In this document: in pieces, positions 1 to 7,584 of the stretch | Layout: each line of letters opens with the position of its first letter | How positions within the stretch are numbered: position 1 is the stretch's first letter | Source: Porphyromonadaceae bacterium UBA7176 | GTDB lineage: Bacteria > Bacteroidota > Bacteroidia > Bacteroidales > Muribaculaceae | Length of the DNA: 44,994 nt | Reading direction: 5' to 3' | Assembly (NCBI GenBank): GCA_002491245.1 | Contig: DKVO01000017.1 | Coordinates: 582 to 45,575, forward strand | Program-made: the position numbers and the translations under genes | Notes under the pieces: generated by a model | What the model was told of the DNA's origin: nothing | Databases searched by the model: none | What the model saw: only the letters and a program-made list of their open reading frames with translations

Positions 1-52
1 CCGAGGAGTCTCCGCTTTGCGGAGTGTTGGTGCTGGGCCTTTTGGCTCGATC

Positions 53-99
53 TTTGGCACGACGCGGAGCGTCGCGCTCCTATTTTTGCGATGCTGTGG
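53..99. repeat. 47-bp direct repeat, copy 1
   Basis: This is identical over 47 bases to 219-265. It contains the GGAGCG/CGCTCC hairpin at 66-80, and TTTGGCAC at its left end is followed 24 bases later by TATTTTTG (81-88). That resembles a Bacteroidota promoter with a spacer a few bases too long. Confidence 0.9.
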
Positions 100-114
100 G
101 GTGAATATGTCATG

Positions 115-141
115 AGGCGTATCTCCGAAACGCCTTTTTTC
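115..141 (+). terminator. Possible intrinsic terminator on the plus strand
   Basis: AGGCGT (115-120) pairs with ACGCCT (130-135), and a run of T follows (135-140). No plus-strand gene precedes it inside the window, so it would serve a gene to the left of the window or be one of the repeat hairpins. Confidence 0.4.
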
Positions 142-218
142 TTTGTTTAGTCGGCACCGGACTAAAGTCCGGCGTTATCCATGAGGCGTTGCCTCCGGCA
201 ACTTGCTGATACTGGACT

Positions 219-265
219 TTTGGCACGACGCGGAGCGTCGCGCTCCTATTTTTGCGATGCTGTGG
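219..265. repeat. 47-bp direct repeat, copy 2
   Basis: This is identical to 53-99, and identity ends sharply at both borders. It carries the same internal hairpin (232-246) and the same promoter-like TTTG and TATTTTTG (247-254). No open reading frame spans it, and no other copy was noticed in the window. Confidence 0.9.
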
Positions 266-283
266 CGTTGATGGGTATATACA

Positions 284-328
284 AGCCGAACGCCGTTGCA
301 TATCGGTGGATATGCACGGTGTCCGGCT
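284..328 (-). terminator. Long hairpin 3' of rpsU
   Basis: AGCCG (284-288) pairs with CGGCT (324-328). An inner stem of about 10 bp with one bulge (293-319, TGCATAT/ATATGCA) sits inside it. It lies 25 bases beyond the rpsU stop and is the best candidate for the 3' end of that transcript, but no T-run follows on the minus strand, so it may instead protect an RNA end or be a repeat. Confidence 0.4.
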
Positions 329-353
329 GTATTTTGCAGTAAGTAGGCGAGGA

Positions 354-545
354 TTAATCTTCTACGGCGCGGAGCTGCTGCACGTAGATAGCCTTCATCA
401 TTTTCTTGCGGTTGGTGACAGAGGGCTTCTGGAATGCCTGACGGGCACGGAGCTCTTTCACGATGCCTGTCTTCTCAAATTTACGTTTGAATTTTTTGAG
501 AGCTCTTTCGATGAGCTCGCCTTCTTTTACTTGTACGATGATCAT
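354..545 (-). CDS. rpsU: 30S ribosomal protein S21
   Basis: Small-subunit ribosomal protein bS21, which helps mRNA base-pair with the 3' end of 16S rRNA. The 63-residue product has the family's usual length. It starts MIIVQVKEGE, followed by a lysine/arginine-rich helix (ALKKFKRKFEKTGIVKELR) and a basic second helix (SVTNRKKMMKAIYVQQ). The ATG at 545 is preceded by a consensus promoter at 590-621, so the gene is monocistronic or the last member of a proS transcript. It has its own promoter between the proS stop and its start. Confidence 0.97.
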   Translation of the reverse strand: MIIVQVKEGELIERALKKFKRKFEKTGIVKELRARQAFQKPSVTNRKKMMKAIYVQQLRAVED

Positions 546-589
546 ATTATATTGTGATGTTTTTGTTATCGCTTAATACTTTAGCGCGG

Positions 590-621
590 CAAAATTACAA
601 AAAACATTTAATTCGGCCAAA
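590..621 (-). promoter_or_regulatory. rpsU promoter (Bacteroidota sigma-ABfr type)
   Basis: On the minus strand TTTG (621-618) is followed after 20 bases by TAATTTTG (597-590). Both match the Bacteroides -33/-7 consensus TTTG and TAnnTTTG with ideal spacing. Transcription should start near 584, giving a leader of about 40 nt for rpsU. Confidence 0.8.
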
Positions 622-638
622 TTTAAACCGAAATAAAA

Positions 639-2120
639 TTAATAATTTCTGGCGATTATGACACGTCGTGCCGATGGTTTGCCTGTGACCATGCATGTTC
701 CCGGTGTGTCGTCGCCGTCGAGAGGTATGCAGCGTATCGTGGCTTTGGTCTCGGCTTTGATACGTTCTTCGGTCTCGGGTGTACCGTCCCAGTGGCAGAG
801 GAAGAAACCGCCGCCTTCGACGCGCTCCTTGAATTCGTCGTAGCTGTCGCAGACATATGTCTTTGCCTGACGCATGGCTACGGCTTTGTTGTAGATGTTC
901 TGCTGAATATCTTCGAGCAGGGTGTTTACGTAGTCGGCGATACCGGCGAGGGGAGCAGAGTGTTTCTCGAGGGTGTCGCGGCGCATCACTTCTACAGTTC
1001 CAGCCTCGACGTCGCGAGCGCCAAGGACGAGGCGCACGGGTACGCCCTTGAGTTCATAGTCGGCGAATTTGAAGCCGGGGCGCTTGTTGTCGGCGGCATC
1101 AAATTTGACAGATATGCCGAGCTCTTTGAATCGTTCGATTATCGGTGTGACGTGTTCGGTAATTTCGGCAAGCTGTTCGGCATTCTTGTAGATAGGTATG
1201 ATAACTACCTGTATGGGAGCGAGGTGCGGCGGCAGGACAAGGCCGTTGTCGTCGGAGTGGGTCATGATGAGCGCACCCATAAGTCGGGTCGATACGCCCC
1301 ATGAGTTGGCCCATACAAGCTCGGGTTGGTTGTCTTTGTTTGCGAATGTTACGTCGAACGCCTTGGCGAAGTTTTGTCCGAGGTTGTGCGATGTGCCGGC
1401 CTGGAGAGCCTTGCCGTCCTGCATCATGGCCTCGATGGTGTAGGTGTTGAGAGCTCCAGCAAAACGCTCGTTGGCAGTCTTTACGCCGATGGTGACGGGC
1501 ACTGCCATATATTTCTCAGCAAATTCGGCGTAGAGTTTTATCATCTGGACGGTGCGTTCCTGGCTTTCTTCGGCGGTAGCGTGTGCGCAGTGTCCTTCCT
1601 GCCACAGGAATTCGCTGGTGCGCAGGAACATGCGAGTGCGCATTTCCCAACGCATCACGTTGGCCCACTGGTTGACGAGGATGGGGAGGTCGCGCCAACT
1701 GTGGATCCAGTTTTTGTATGTGCCCCATATGATGGTTTCGGAAGTGGGGCGAACGATGAGTTCTTCTTCGAGCCGGGCTTCGGGGTCAACGATCACACCC
1801 TTGCCATCGGGGTCGTTCTTGAGGCGGTAGTGGGTTACTACTGCGCATTCTTTTGCAAAACCCTCTACGTGCTCGGCTTCGCGGCAGAGAAATGATTTGG
1901 GAATGAGCAGAGGGAAGTATGCGTTCTGGACTCCAGTCTCTTTGAACATGCGGTCGAGTGTCTGCTGCATTTTCTCCCATATGGCATAGCCGTAAGGCTT
2001 GATTACCATACATCCTCGCACGGCCGACTGTTCGGCGAGGTCGGCCTTTACTACGAGCTCGTTGTACCACTGGGAGTAGTTGTCGGAGCGTTTTGTGAGA
2101 TTTTTGAGTTCTATAGCCAT
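639..2120 (-). CDS. proS: Prolyl-tRNA synthetase, archaeal/eukaryal (type 3) form
   Basis: Charges tRNA-Pro with proline in the cytoplasm. The 493-residue length, the N-terminal class II core without the inserted editing domain, and the C-terminal extension ending in an aromatic residue (IIARNY) identify the short archaeal/eukaryal form used by Bacteroidota and not the roughly 570-residue E. coli form. Class II motifs are visible: motif 2 around VMRWEMRTRMFLRTSEFLWQ and the TSE loop (VRPTSETIIWGTY). The C-terminal domain keeps the IKAETKATIRCIP signature but lacks some cysteines that bind zinc in archaeal enzymes (TPETEE and CMVTGK where others have CE and CxxC). A hairpin at 2147-2181 separates it from the DUF3127 gene upstream, and I see no clear promoter of its own. 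Confidence 0.97.
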   Translation of the reverse strand: MAIELKNLTKRSDNYSQWYNELVVKADLAEQSAVRGCMVIKPYGYAIWEKMQQTLDRMFKETGVQNAYFPLLIPKSFLCREAEHVEGFAKECAVVTHYRLKNDPDGKGVIVDPEARLEEELIVRPTSETIIWGTYKNWIHSWRDLPILVNQWANVMRWEMRTRMFLRTSEFLWQEGHCAHATAEESQERTVQMIKLYAEFAEKYMAVPVTIGVKTANERFAGALNTYTIEAMMQDGKALQAGTSHNLGQNFAKAFDVTFANKDNQPELVWANSWGVSTRLMGALIMTHSDDNGLVLPPHLAPIQVVIIPIYKNAEQLAEITEHVTPIIERFKELGISVKFDAADNKRPGFKFADYELKGVPVRLVLGARDVEAGTVEVMRRDTLEKHSAPLAGIADYVNTLLEDIQQNIYNKAVAMRQAKTYVCDSYDEFKERVEGGGFFLCHWDGTPETEERIKAETKATIRCIPLDGDDTPGTCMVTGKPSARRVIIARNY

Positions 2121-2146
2121 TGTTGTTGAGCTGCGGAATAAATATT

Positions 2147-2181
2147 GCAGAGCCGCGACATTTCGCTATGACCGGCTCTGC
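2147..2181 (-). terminator. 9-bp hairpin between the DUF3127 gene and proS
   Basis: GCAGAGCCG (2147-2155) pairs perfectly with CGGCTCTGC (2173-2181). On the minus strand it follows the DUF3127 stop and is followed by AATATTTATT, so it could be a weak terminator or attenuating structure in the proS leader. Confidence 0.5.
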
Positions 2182-2209
2182 GTAATATAAAAAGAGGGTT
2201 TTCTTATAA

Positions 2210-2584
2210 TCAGAAGGGGAATTCGTCCTCGCCGGCGATAGTTGCGGCCGGGGGAGGAGGAATGGGAGCACCGGCGTTGACCGGAGCTGCGGCAGGGGCG
2301 CCTGCAACGGGCACTTCGTCGGGAACTGCGCGCCACAGACGAGCTTCGGTGAACCATCGTCCGTTGTATTCGCGCGACTCGACATCAAACGAGGCTATGA
2401 TGCGCTGACCGACGGTGAGCTGAATCGAATCGGCAGTCTGGCCGAAGCATGTGAAGCATATCTTACGGGGGAATTGTCCGTCGTTGTTTTCAAGTATGTA
2501 TTCTTGTTTCTTCCAGGCGTTGCCGGCTTTTGATATACCCGACTGGGGAGGGAGTACCTGGACGATAGTTCCTTTAATTTCCAT
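2210..2584 (-). CDS. DUF3127 OB-fold-like protein with SSB-type acidic tail
   Basis: A 124-residue protein of the Bacteroidota DUF3127 family, function unknown. Residues 1-85 are beta-rich and look like an OB fold (MEIKGTIVQVLPP, AWKKQEYILEN, VGQRIIASFDVESREY). After a low-complexity alanine/proline linker it ends EDEFPF. This resembles the DDDIPF peptide at the end of single-stranded DNA-binding protein that recruits repair and replication partners. From that I infer a nucleic-acid-related role, unproven. It has its own consensus promoter (2614-2644), about 24 nt of leader, and lies between a secreted-protein gene and proS on the same strand. Confidence 0.85.
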   Translation of the reverse strand: MEIKGTIVQVLPPQSGISKAGNAWKKQEYILENNDGQFPRKICFTCFGQTADSIQLTVGQRIIASFDVESREYNGRWFTEARLWRAVPDEVPVAGAPAAAPVNAGAPIPPPPAATIAGEDEFPF

Positions 2585-2613
2585 GTATTGCGTATGTTTT
2601 TGAATTGGTTAGG

Positions 2614-2644
2614 CAAAGTTACTGCTTTTTTGCCGTTCCGCAAA
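2614..2644 (-). promoter_or_regulatory. Promoter of the DUF3127 gene
   Basis: On the minus strand TTTG (2644-2641), a 19-base spacer and TAACTTTG (2621-2614) match the Bacteroidota consensus fully. The predicted start is near 2608, just 24 bases before the ATG. Confidence 0.75.
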
Positions 2645-2648
2645 ATTT

Positions 2649-3398
2649 TTATGCCTGGGGCTTGTCGAAGGAAACAAGCTCTTGTTTGAGGAGGGGTTCG
2701 TCCTTCTTGAGCGACTGCTCGGTTTTTACCGTACCTACGCCGGGGGCGAACCATTGAGTGACGTTTATTTTCTGGTTTCCGTCGCCGGCGTTGATCTTGT
2801 TGACGAAAGTGACTTTGAGGCATTCGAAAGTGCCGGCCGGTACGGTGATTGTCTCGGTGCCTTCGACCACAGCGTTCCAGATATTGTAGGTCATGCTCTG
2901 CTGGCTTATGTTGATGCGCATGTTTTTGTTGGGGAGCTTTGTGCCGGGAGCCATGTCGGGGTTGATTGTCAGGGATAGTTCGCCCTTTACCCGTATGCCA
3001 GTGATAATCGAAGACATGTCGCCTTCGCTGACGAACTGTCCAGAAGCCTGGAATTGCATCTTGATCATGTCGATAACTTCCTGACGAGCTTTCTCGGGTT
3101 CGCTGAGGATGAATGTGGTTGATTTGTCGGCAGTGTTGTAGACCGTTGTGGTGGTGTCTACTTTTTCGCCGAACATTCCGTCGGGCATAGGGGTGGTTTC
3201 TTCGGTTAGTACGGTCATCTTGCCGTCGGCCTCGGTAACACTTATGACTTTTGCCGAGGTTGTCATGGTCATGGAGTCGTTTTCCTGGTAGATGGTGCTC
3301 TTATACTCGTAGGTTGTGCCTTGCTGGAGGCTTACATACTGGGCGGATGCGCCAGTAAATGCCAATGCGGCTGCGATAATGGCTGTGAATTTTTTCAT
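2649..3398 (-). CDS. Secreted protein, TapB/DUF3108-like beta-rich fold
   Basis: A 249-residue exported protein of uncertain family. The start was placed at the ATG at 3398 because it gives a clean signal peptide (MKKFTAIIAAALAFTGASA, cleavage before QYV). An upstream in-frame ATG at 3458 would lie at the promoter itself. The mature part is beta-rich and repetitive in style (TTYEYKSTIYQENDSMTMTT, VEGTETITVPAGTFECLKV, VTQWFAPGVGTVKTEQ). The pattern 'tVPAGTFec.kv ... WfapGvGlVk' is typical of the TapB / DUF3108-like envelope proteins of Bacteroidota. It is probably periplasmic, with molecular role unknown. A consensus promoter lies at 3456-3487. Confidence 0.75.
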   Translation of the reverse strand: MKKFTAIIAAALAFTGASAQYVSLQQGTTYEYKSTIYQENDSMTMTTSAKVISVTEADGKMTVLTEETTPMPDGMFGEKVDTTTTVYNTADKSTTFILSEPEKARQEVIDMIKMQFQASGQFVSEGDMSSIITGIRVKGELSLTINPDMAPGTKLPNKNMRINISQQSMTYNIWNAVVEGTETITVPAGTFECLKVTFVNKINAGDGNQKINVTQWFAPGVGTVKTEQSLKKDEPLLKQELVSFDKPQA

Positions 3399-3455
3399 AA
3401 TATTGTGTGTTTCTATTGTTTTTGCAAGTACTATACTCTTTTTCAATATAATTGG

Positions 3456-3487
3456 CAAATTTAGTAATTGTTTGTAAGATTAACAAA
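3456..3487 (-). promoter_or_regulatory. Promoter of the secreted TapB-like gene
   Basis: TTTG (3487-3484), 20 bases, TAAATTTG (3463-3456) on the minus strand is a full match to the Bacteroidota consensus. The leader is about 50 nt to the ATG at 3398, which supports that start over the one at 3458. Confidence 0.8.
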
Positions 3488-3597
3488 TTCCGTGGTCAAA
3501 AATGATTTTAGAATTGGTTGATGCACTACGCGAAAATAATTGGGGAAAATTATGGGGTCAAAAACAACAAGTGAGATATTTTTGCGTTATCTAATGT

Positions 3598-4923
3598 ATG
3601 AAAACTAACATAGCACAAAATATGAAGGCCAAGGCACTGGCCTATCACCGCTATCCGCGCCCCGGAAAAGTGGAAATTGTACCGACAAAACCATTTGATA
3701 CTCCGGCAGATCTGTCGCTGGCGTATTCGCCCGGTGTGGCTTTCCCGTGTCTGGAGATAGCCTCCGACCCGGCTAATGCCTACCTCTATACCGGCCGCGG
3801 CAATACTGTAGCGGTGATATCGAACGGTAGTGCCGTGCTCGGTCTTGGCAATATCGGCGCTCTCGCATCAAAGCCTGTGATGGAGGGCAAGGCATTGCTC
3901 TTCAAGATCTTTGCCGGTCTTGATGCGGTAGATATTGAAGTCAATGAGCCCGACCCGGCCAAGTTTATTTCGGTAGTAAAAGCGATCTCGCCAAGCTTTG
4001 GCGGTATCAATCTTGAAGATATAAAGGCCCCTGAATGCTTTGAAGTAGAGCAGGGACTTGTAGGGACATGCGGTATACCGGTGATGCACGACGACCAACA
4101 CGGCACAGCCGTAATCGTTGGCGCGGCTCTCCTTAACGCTCTCCATGTGCAAGGAAAGGAAATCGGAGATGTACGGGTTGTTGTCAACGGCGCCGGCGCG
4201 GCTGCTATAGCCTGTACCCGTCTTATCGTTGCCTTGGGTGTCAAGCGTGACAATATAGTGATGTGTGACAGTAAGGGTGCGATTACCGCATCGCGACCGG
4301 GGCTGACTTCCCAGAAAGCTGAGTTTGCAACGGCGCGGACAGATGTGAAGACTCTTGCCGATGCAGTGAAGGGTGCAGATGTGTTCATGGGCCTTTCGGT
4401 GGCCAACGTGCTTTCGGCAGAGATGCTTGCCTCGATGGCTGTGCACCCTATTGTGTTTGCTCTCGCTAATCCCGATCCTGAAATCGCACGTGACTTGGCT
4501 ATGGCTACCCGTAGTGATATCGTGTATGCGACAGGGCGGTCGGATTATCCAAATCAGATCAACAACGTCCTCGGTTTCCCTTATATATTCCGTGCAGCTC
4601 TCGACTGCCGCGCGACTGTAATCAACGAAGCAATGAAGCTGGCTGCGGCGAAGGCTATAGCGGCACTTGCTCTTGAGCCGGTGTCGGAAGCTGTGAAAGA
4701 GCTTTATCCGGACGAAAATCTGGCAATCGGGCCGGAATATATACTTCCGAAGCCGTTTGACCGCCGCCTGCTGACGGTTGTGCCTCCGGCTGTTGTCGAG
4801 GCTGCGATGGAGAGCGGTGTGGCGCAAAAGCCGATAGATGATCTTGAGCGTTACGGCCGTCAGTTGCGCAGCTACGTTGCAGATACCGATGAAGCCCTCA
4901 AAAGCTTTCTTGAGAGAAGCTGA
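3598..4923 (+). CDS. NAD(P)-dependent malic enzyme, single-domain form
   Basis: Oxidatively decarboxylates malate to pyruvate, yielding CO2 and NAD(P)H. The 441 residues cover the malic N-terminal domain and the NAD-binding domain: SLAYSPGVAFPC (40-51), the substrate lysine region LFKIFAGLDAVDIEV (101-115), metal ligands around NLEDIKAPECFEVE (138-151), DDQHGTA (165-171), and the Rossmann loop GAGAAAIA (198-205). Many Bacteroides malic enzymes are about 760 residues with a C-terminal phosphotransacetylase-like domain. Here the protein ends within the linker (LERYGRQLRSYV...), and nothing resembling that domain follows before the hairpin at 4954. A TATTTTTG -7 element lies at 3577-3584, without an obvious -33. 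Confidence 0.93.
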   Translation: MKTNIAQNMKAKALAYHRYPRPGKVEIVPTKPFDTPADLSLAYSPGVAFPCLEIASDPANAYLYTGRGNTVAVISNGSAVLGLGNIGALASKPVMEGKALLFKIFAGLDAVDIEVNEPDPAKFISVVKAISPSFGGINLEDIKAPECFEVEQGLVGTCGIPVMHDDQHGTAVIVGAALLNALHVQGKEIGDVRVVVNGAGAAAIACTRLIVALGVKRDNIVMCDSKGAITASRPGLTSQKAEFATARTDVKTLADAVKGADVFMGLSVANVLSAEMLASMAVHPIVFALANPDPEIARDLAMATRSDIVYATGRSDYPNQINNVLGFPYIFRAALDCRATVINEAMKLAAAKAIAALALEPVSEAVKELYPDENLAIGPEYILPKPFDRRLLTVVPPAVVEAAMESGVAQKPIDDLERYGRQLRSYVADTDEALKSFLERS

Positions 4924-4953
4924 GTAGAAAAGGTGTGATGCTCTAAAAATGTC

Positions 4954-4989
4954 TGGCGAGCATCTTCTCCGCGGAGAGGATGCTCGCCA
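4954..4989. terminator. Shared hairpin between convergent genes
   Basis: TGGCGAGCAT (4954-4963) pairs perfectly with ATGCTCGCCA (4980-4989), and a further CTCCGCGGAG palindrome sits in the loop. It lies between the malic enzyme (plus) and the DUF418 gene (minus), and probably ends both transcripts. Confidence 0.65.
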
Positions 4990-5030
4990 TCAGTTTATGT
5001 GTGTATTAATTTTGAACGGGAGTCGTGTTC

Positions 5031-6191
5031 TTATATCCAGGTGGCTTTTTTCCATATCCACTCGAGTGGGCCGTGGTTGTGGCGGCCGACCCAATAGCGG
5101 CAAAAGGCATACTGGACGATGAAAATGGCGATACCTACGCCGAGACTTGCTGTCTTGCCCAGCTGGAGATACAGGCCCCAGTGGTAGAAGAGCGCCGAGC
5201 CGATTATGCCTTGGGTGACATAGTTTGTCATGCTCATCTTGCCGTAGGGAATGAGCAGGGCGAGCGCGCGTGAAAGGCGACCGGTGCAATAATAGCCGAA
5301 CAAGATGCCGCTCACAATCATGAGCATGAACGCGAGTTTGTAGAGCGATTGCAGGATGATATGGAGCTGCGACAGTATTGTAGCGTTGCTGATGTAGCCT
5401 CCTATCATGTTGTCGATGCCGTAGATGGGGAAGAATGATACCGTGGCCCAAGCCAGCACGCGTCCCCAGTATGGCAGCTTGTCGCGCAGGAACCACCCTT
5501 GTCGGCCGATAAGCATACCGGCCATGAAGAGTCCGGCAGTCTGGAAGATGCGACCGTTTTCCCAGGCCCATACAAGGGAGAAAAGTTGGCCGTCGATCAG
5601 ATTGACGCGCACTGTTTCCCAAAATGTTCCGTTGGTCTGGACGTCGAATGTCGCAGCCCAGTAGGGCGACCATGAATTACCCGACAGATCTAAGTCGGGG
5701 CAGACGAGTGCCCTGACGATATTTATGATACATGCAGGCTGGAGCAGGCAGATACCGATGAGCCAAAGCAACGCCTTGGTTGACAGTCGGCAAGTGAGTG
5801 GCAGCACGAAGCCTACGAGGGCATACATCACCAGTATCTCACCGGTAAAGAATGCGGCGTTGAGCTGGCCGATGACAAAAAGAATGAGCAGACGCCAGCA
5901 GAAACGGGCACGGAAGTCTTTGCCTCGCATCCTCTGGTTGTCGTGCTGGATAAAGAAGCTGAAACCGAATAGCATGGCGAATATCGCGTAGGCCTTGCCA
6001 CCGAAAGCGAAGAAGAGGCCATCCCATATTGCTTTGTCGCAGAAATTGAGCCAAACGCTCTGGTCCGATGTGTCGGGGTAGGAGTAGAAATTGAAGTGCT
6101 CAATGGCGTGGAGCAGTATTATGGCGAGGACGGCGAAGCCCCGGAGCACGTCGGCAACATCGACGCGCGCGTGTTTTTTGAGTTGTTCCAT
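5031..6191 (-). CDS. DUF418 family multi-pass membrane protein
   Basis: A 386-residue inner-membrane protein with about ten hydrophobic segments. It begins with a short cytoplasmic stretch (MEQLKKHARVDVADVLRG) that resembles the acyltransferase/DUF418 start 'R...DvlRGfAllgI', and ends with the DUF418 signature (GKMSMTNYVTQ ... GPLEWIWKKATW). Relatives such as E. coli YeiB are uncharacterised. Its ATG shares one base with the stop of the aldo/keto reductase gene (TGATG), so the two are translationally coupled and DUF418 is the last gene of a four-member operon starting near 9206. Confidence 0.88.
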   Translation of the reverse strand: MEQLKKHARVDVADVLRGFAVLAIILLHAIEHFNFYSYPDTSDQSVWLNFCDKAIWDGLFFAFGGKAYAIFAMLFGFSFFIQHDNQRMRGKDFRARFCWRLLILFVIGQLNAAFFTGEILVMYALVGFVLPLTCRLSTKALLWLIGICLLQPACIINIVRALVCPDLDLSGNSWSPYWAATFDVQTNGTFWETVRVNLIDGQLFSLVWAWENGRIFQTAGLFMAGMLIGRQGWFLRDKLPYWGRVLAWATVSFFPIYGIDNMIGGYISNATILSQLHIILQSLYKLAFMLMIVSGILFGYYCTGRLSRALALLIPYGKMSMTNYVTQGIIGSALFYHWGLYLQLGKTASLGVGIAIFIVQYAFCRYWVGRHNHGPLEWIWKKATWI

Positions 6192-7582
6192 CAGGCGTCG
6201 TTTTCTTTAAGTTTCTGTACGTATCTGTTGACTTTGTGGAGCTCGGCAGGAATATCGATACCCTGAGGGCAATGGGGCGAGCATGTGCCGCAGCTTATGC
6301 ACCGGTCGGCCTGACGCAGCTTGGGCACGCTCCGGTCGTAGCCGTAGAGGAATGCTCGGCGCTGGCGTGCGTAGTCGGGATCGGTGGGGTCGGAAGCTGT
6401 GTTGCCGTCGATGATGCACCGGTTGTAGTGGGTGAGTATCGCCGGTATGTCGAGGCCGTAAGGGCAGGGCATACAGTAGTTGCAGTAGTTGCACGGGACG
6501 GTGTTGTTGCTCCGTATCTCTGCGGCTGCGCGTTTGAGGAATGCGTCTTCGTCGCCACTTATCGGCTCGAGGGGGGAATATGTGGCAAGGTTGTCGTCGA
6601 GGTGGTCCATATATGTCATGCCACTGAGCACGGTGAGTATGCCGCCCGGGGTTCCGGCGAAGCGGAAGGCCCAAGATGCGGTGCTTGCGTCGGGACGGCG
6701 TTCTTTCATCTGGTCTACGACGGCTATGGGCACGTTGGCGAGTCGTCCGCCGAGCAGCGGCTCCATAATGACGGCCGGGATGCCGCGTTTTTCAAGTTCG
6801 CCGTAGAGGTATTCGGCGTCGACATTCCGGTTTGCCGGGTCTTTGTCGCAGTTCCAGTCCATATAGTTCAGCTGGATCTGGACGAAGTCCCAATGTACTT
6901 CACCGTTGTCGTGCATGGCGAGGGCCTTGTCGTACACGTCGATGTCGCCGTGGAACGAGAAGCCGAGGTTGCGTATGGTGCCTTTGGAGCGCAGGTCCTT
7001 GAGATAGTCGAGGATGCCGTTGTCGATATATCGCTGGCGTACGACGTCCCAACCTCCACCGCCGATGGCGTGCAGGAGAAGGTAGTCGACATAGTCGGTC
7101 TGAAGGTATCGGAGCGAGTTTTCGAACATTTCGATCGATTTCTCGCGCGGCCATGTCTGCGGAGCGAAATTCGAGAGCTTTGTGGCGATGAAGTATTTGT
7201 CGCGCGGATGACGGGCGAGAGCGGTGCCGATGGCGGCCTCGCTTTGGCCCATGCAGTATGCAGGCGATGTGTCGAAATAGTTGACGCCGGCTTCGAGCGC
7301 GCGGTCGACGAGTTTGTTTATCGCCTCCTGGTCGAGAGTCTGGTCGTCGGTGCCGTTGGCCATGCCGAGGGTGGGGAAGCGCATACAGCCATAGCCGAGG
7401 ATACTCACGGTGTCGCCCGTGTTAGGGTTGGTGCGGTAGGTCATGGTGCCTGTTGCTGAGGCAGTGCTGGTCTGACCGCTGTTGTCGGCAGGTTTGCAAG
7501 CTCCGACAGATGTGCCGACGGTGATTATACCGAGATTGCGCAGGAAACGCCGGCGCGACGGGTCGATATTTTGCTCTTTCAT
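6191..7582 (-). CDS. Aldo/keto reductase with Tat-type leader and two ferredoxin clusters
   Basis: A 463-residue fusion. Residues 10-30 carry a twin-arginine motif (SRRRFLRNLG), a short hydrophobic stretch and a possible lipobox (VGAC, Cys29), suggesting export and lipid anchoring; this is inference. Residues about 46-330 are an aldo/keto reductase barrel with all four catalytic residues (D104, Y109, K135, H171). Near the C-terminus are ferredoxin-type motifs CNYCNYCMPCPYG and CISCGTCSPHCPQG, spaced for two 4Fe-4S clusters. The substrate is unknown. The gene begins 2 bases after the stop of the iron-sulphur membrane protein, which could pass electrons to it. Confidence 0.88.
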   Translation of the reverse strand: MKEQNIDPSRRRFLRNLGIITVGTSVGACKPADNSGQTSTASATGTMTYRTNPNTGDTVSILGYGCMRFPTLGMANGTDDQTLDQEAINKLVDRALEAGVNYFDTSPAYCMGQSEAAIGTALARHPRDKYFIATKLSNFAPQTWPREKSIEMFENSLRYLQTDYVDYLLLHAIGGGGWDVVRQRYIDNGILDYLKDLRSKGTIRNLGFSFHGDIDVYDKALAMHDNGEVHWDFVQIQLNYMDWNCDKDPANRNVDAEYLYGELEKRGIPAVIMEPLLGGRLANVPIAVVDQMKERRPDASTASWAFRFAGTPGGILTVLSGMTYMDHLDDNLATYSPLEPISGDEDAFLKRAAAEIRSNNTVPCNYCNYCMPCPYGLDIPAILTHYNRCIIDGNTASDPTDPDYARQRRAFLYGYDRSVPKLRQADRCISCGTCSPHCPQGIDIPAELHKVNRYVQKLKENDA

Positions 7583-7584
7583 AA

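Larger units (their letters stand above)
1..350. other. Hairpin-rich non-coding stretch, no gene
   Basis: No credible coding sequence was found between the left edge and rpsU. The stretch is packed with short perfect inverted repeats: 10-24 (CTCCGC/GCGGAG), 66-80 and 232-246 (GGAGCG/CGCTCC), 115-135 (AGGCGT/ACGCCT), 157-172 (CCGGAC/GTCCGG), 183-195 and 188-202 (two alternative stems sharing bases), and 284-328. Two copies of a 47-bp direct repeat are embedded in it. The composition resembles palindromic intergenic repeat clusters and not a decayed gene. What it does is unknown. Confidence 0.7.

Noticed and set aside
1..350. CRISPR array or IS-element end
   Set aside because: Only two 47-bp direct copies without regular spacers are present, and there is no transposase frame or terminal inverted repeat with target duplication.
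252..557. 101-codon plus-strand frame over rpsU
   Set aside because: It is antisense to rpsU and runs through the rpsU leader and the hairpin region.
6236..7459. 407-codon plus-strand open frame opposite the aldo/keto reductase
   Set aside because: It is a shadow of a real gene with strong codon bias. Its translation is Val/Gly/Ala-rich with no domain, while the minus strand encodes an intact enzyme.
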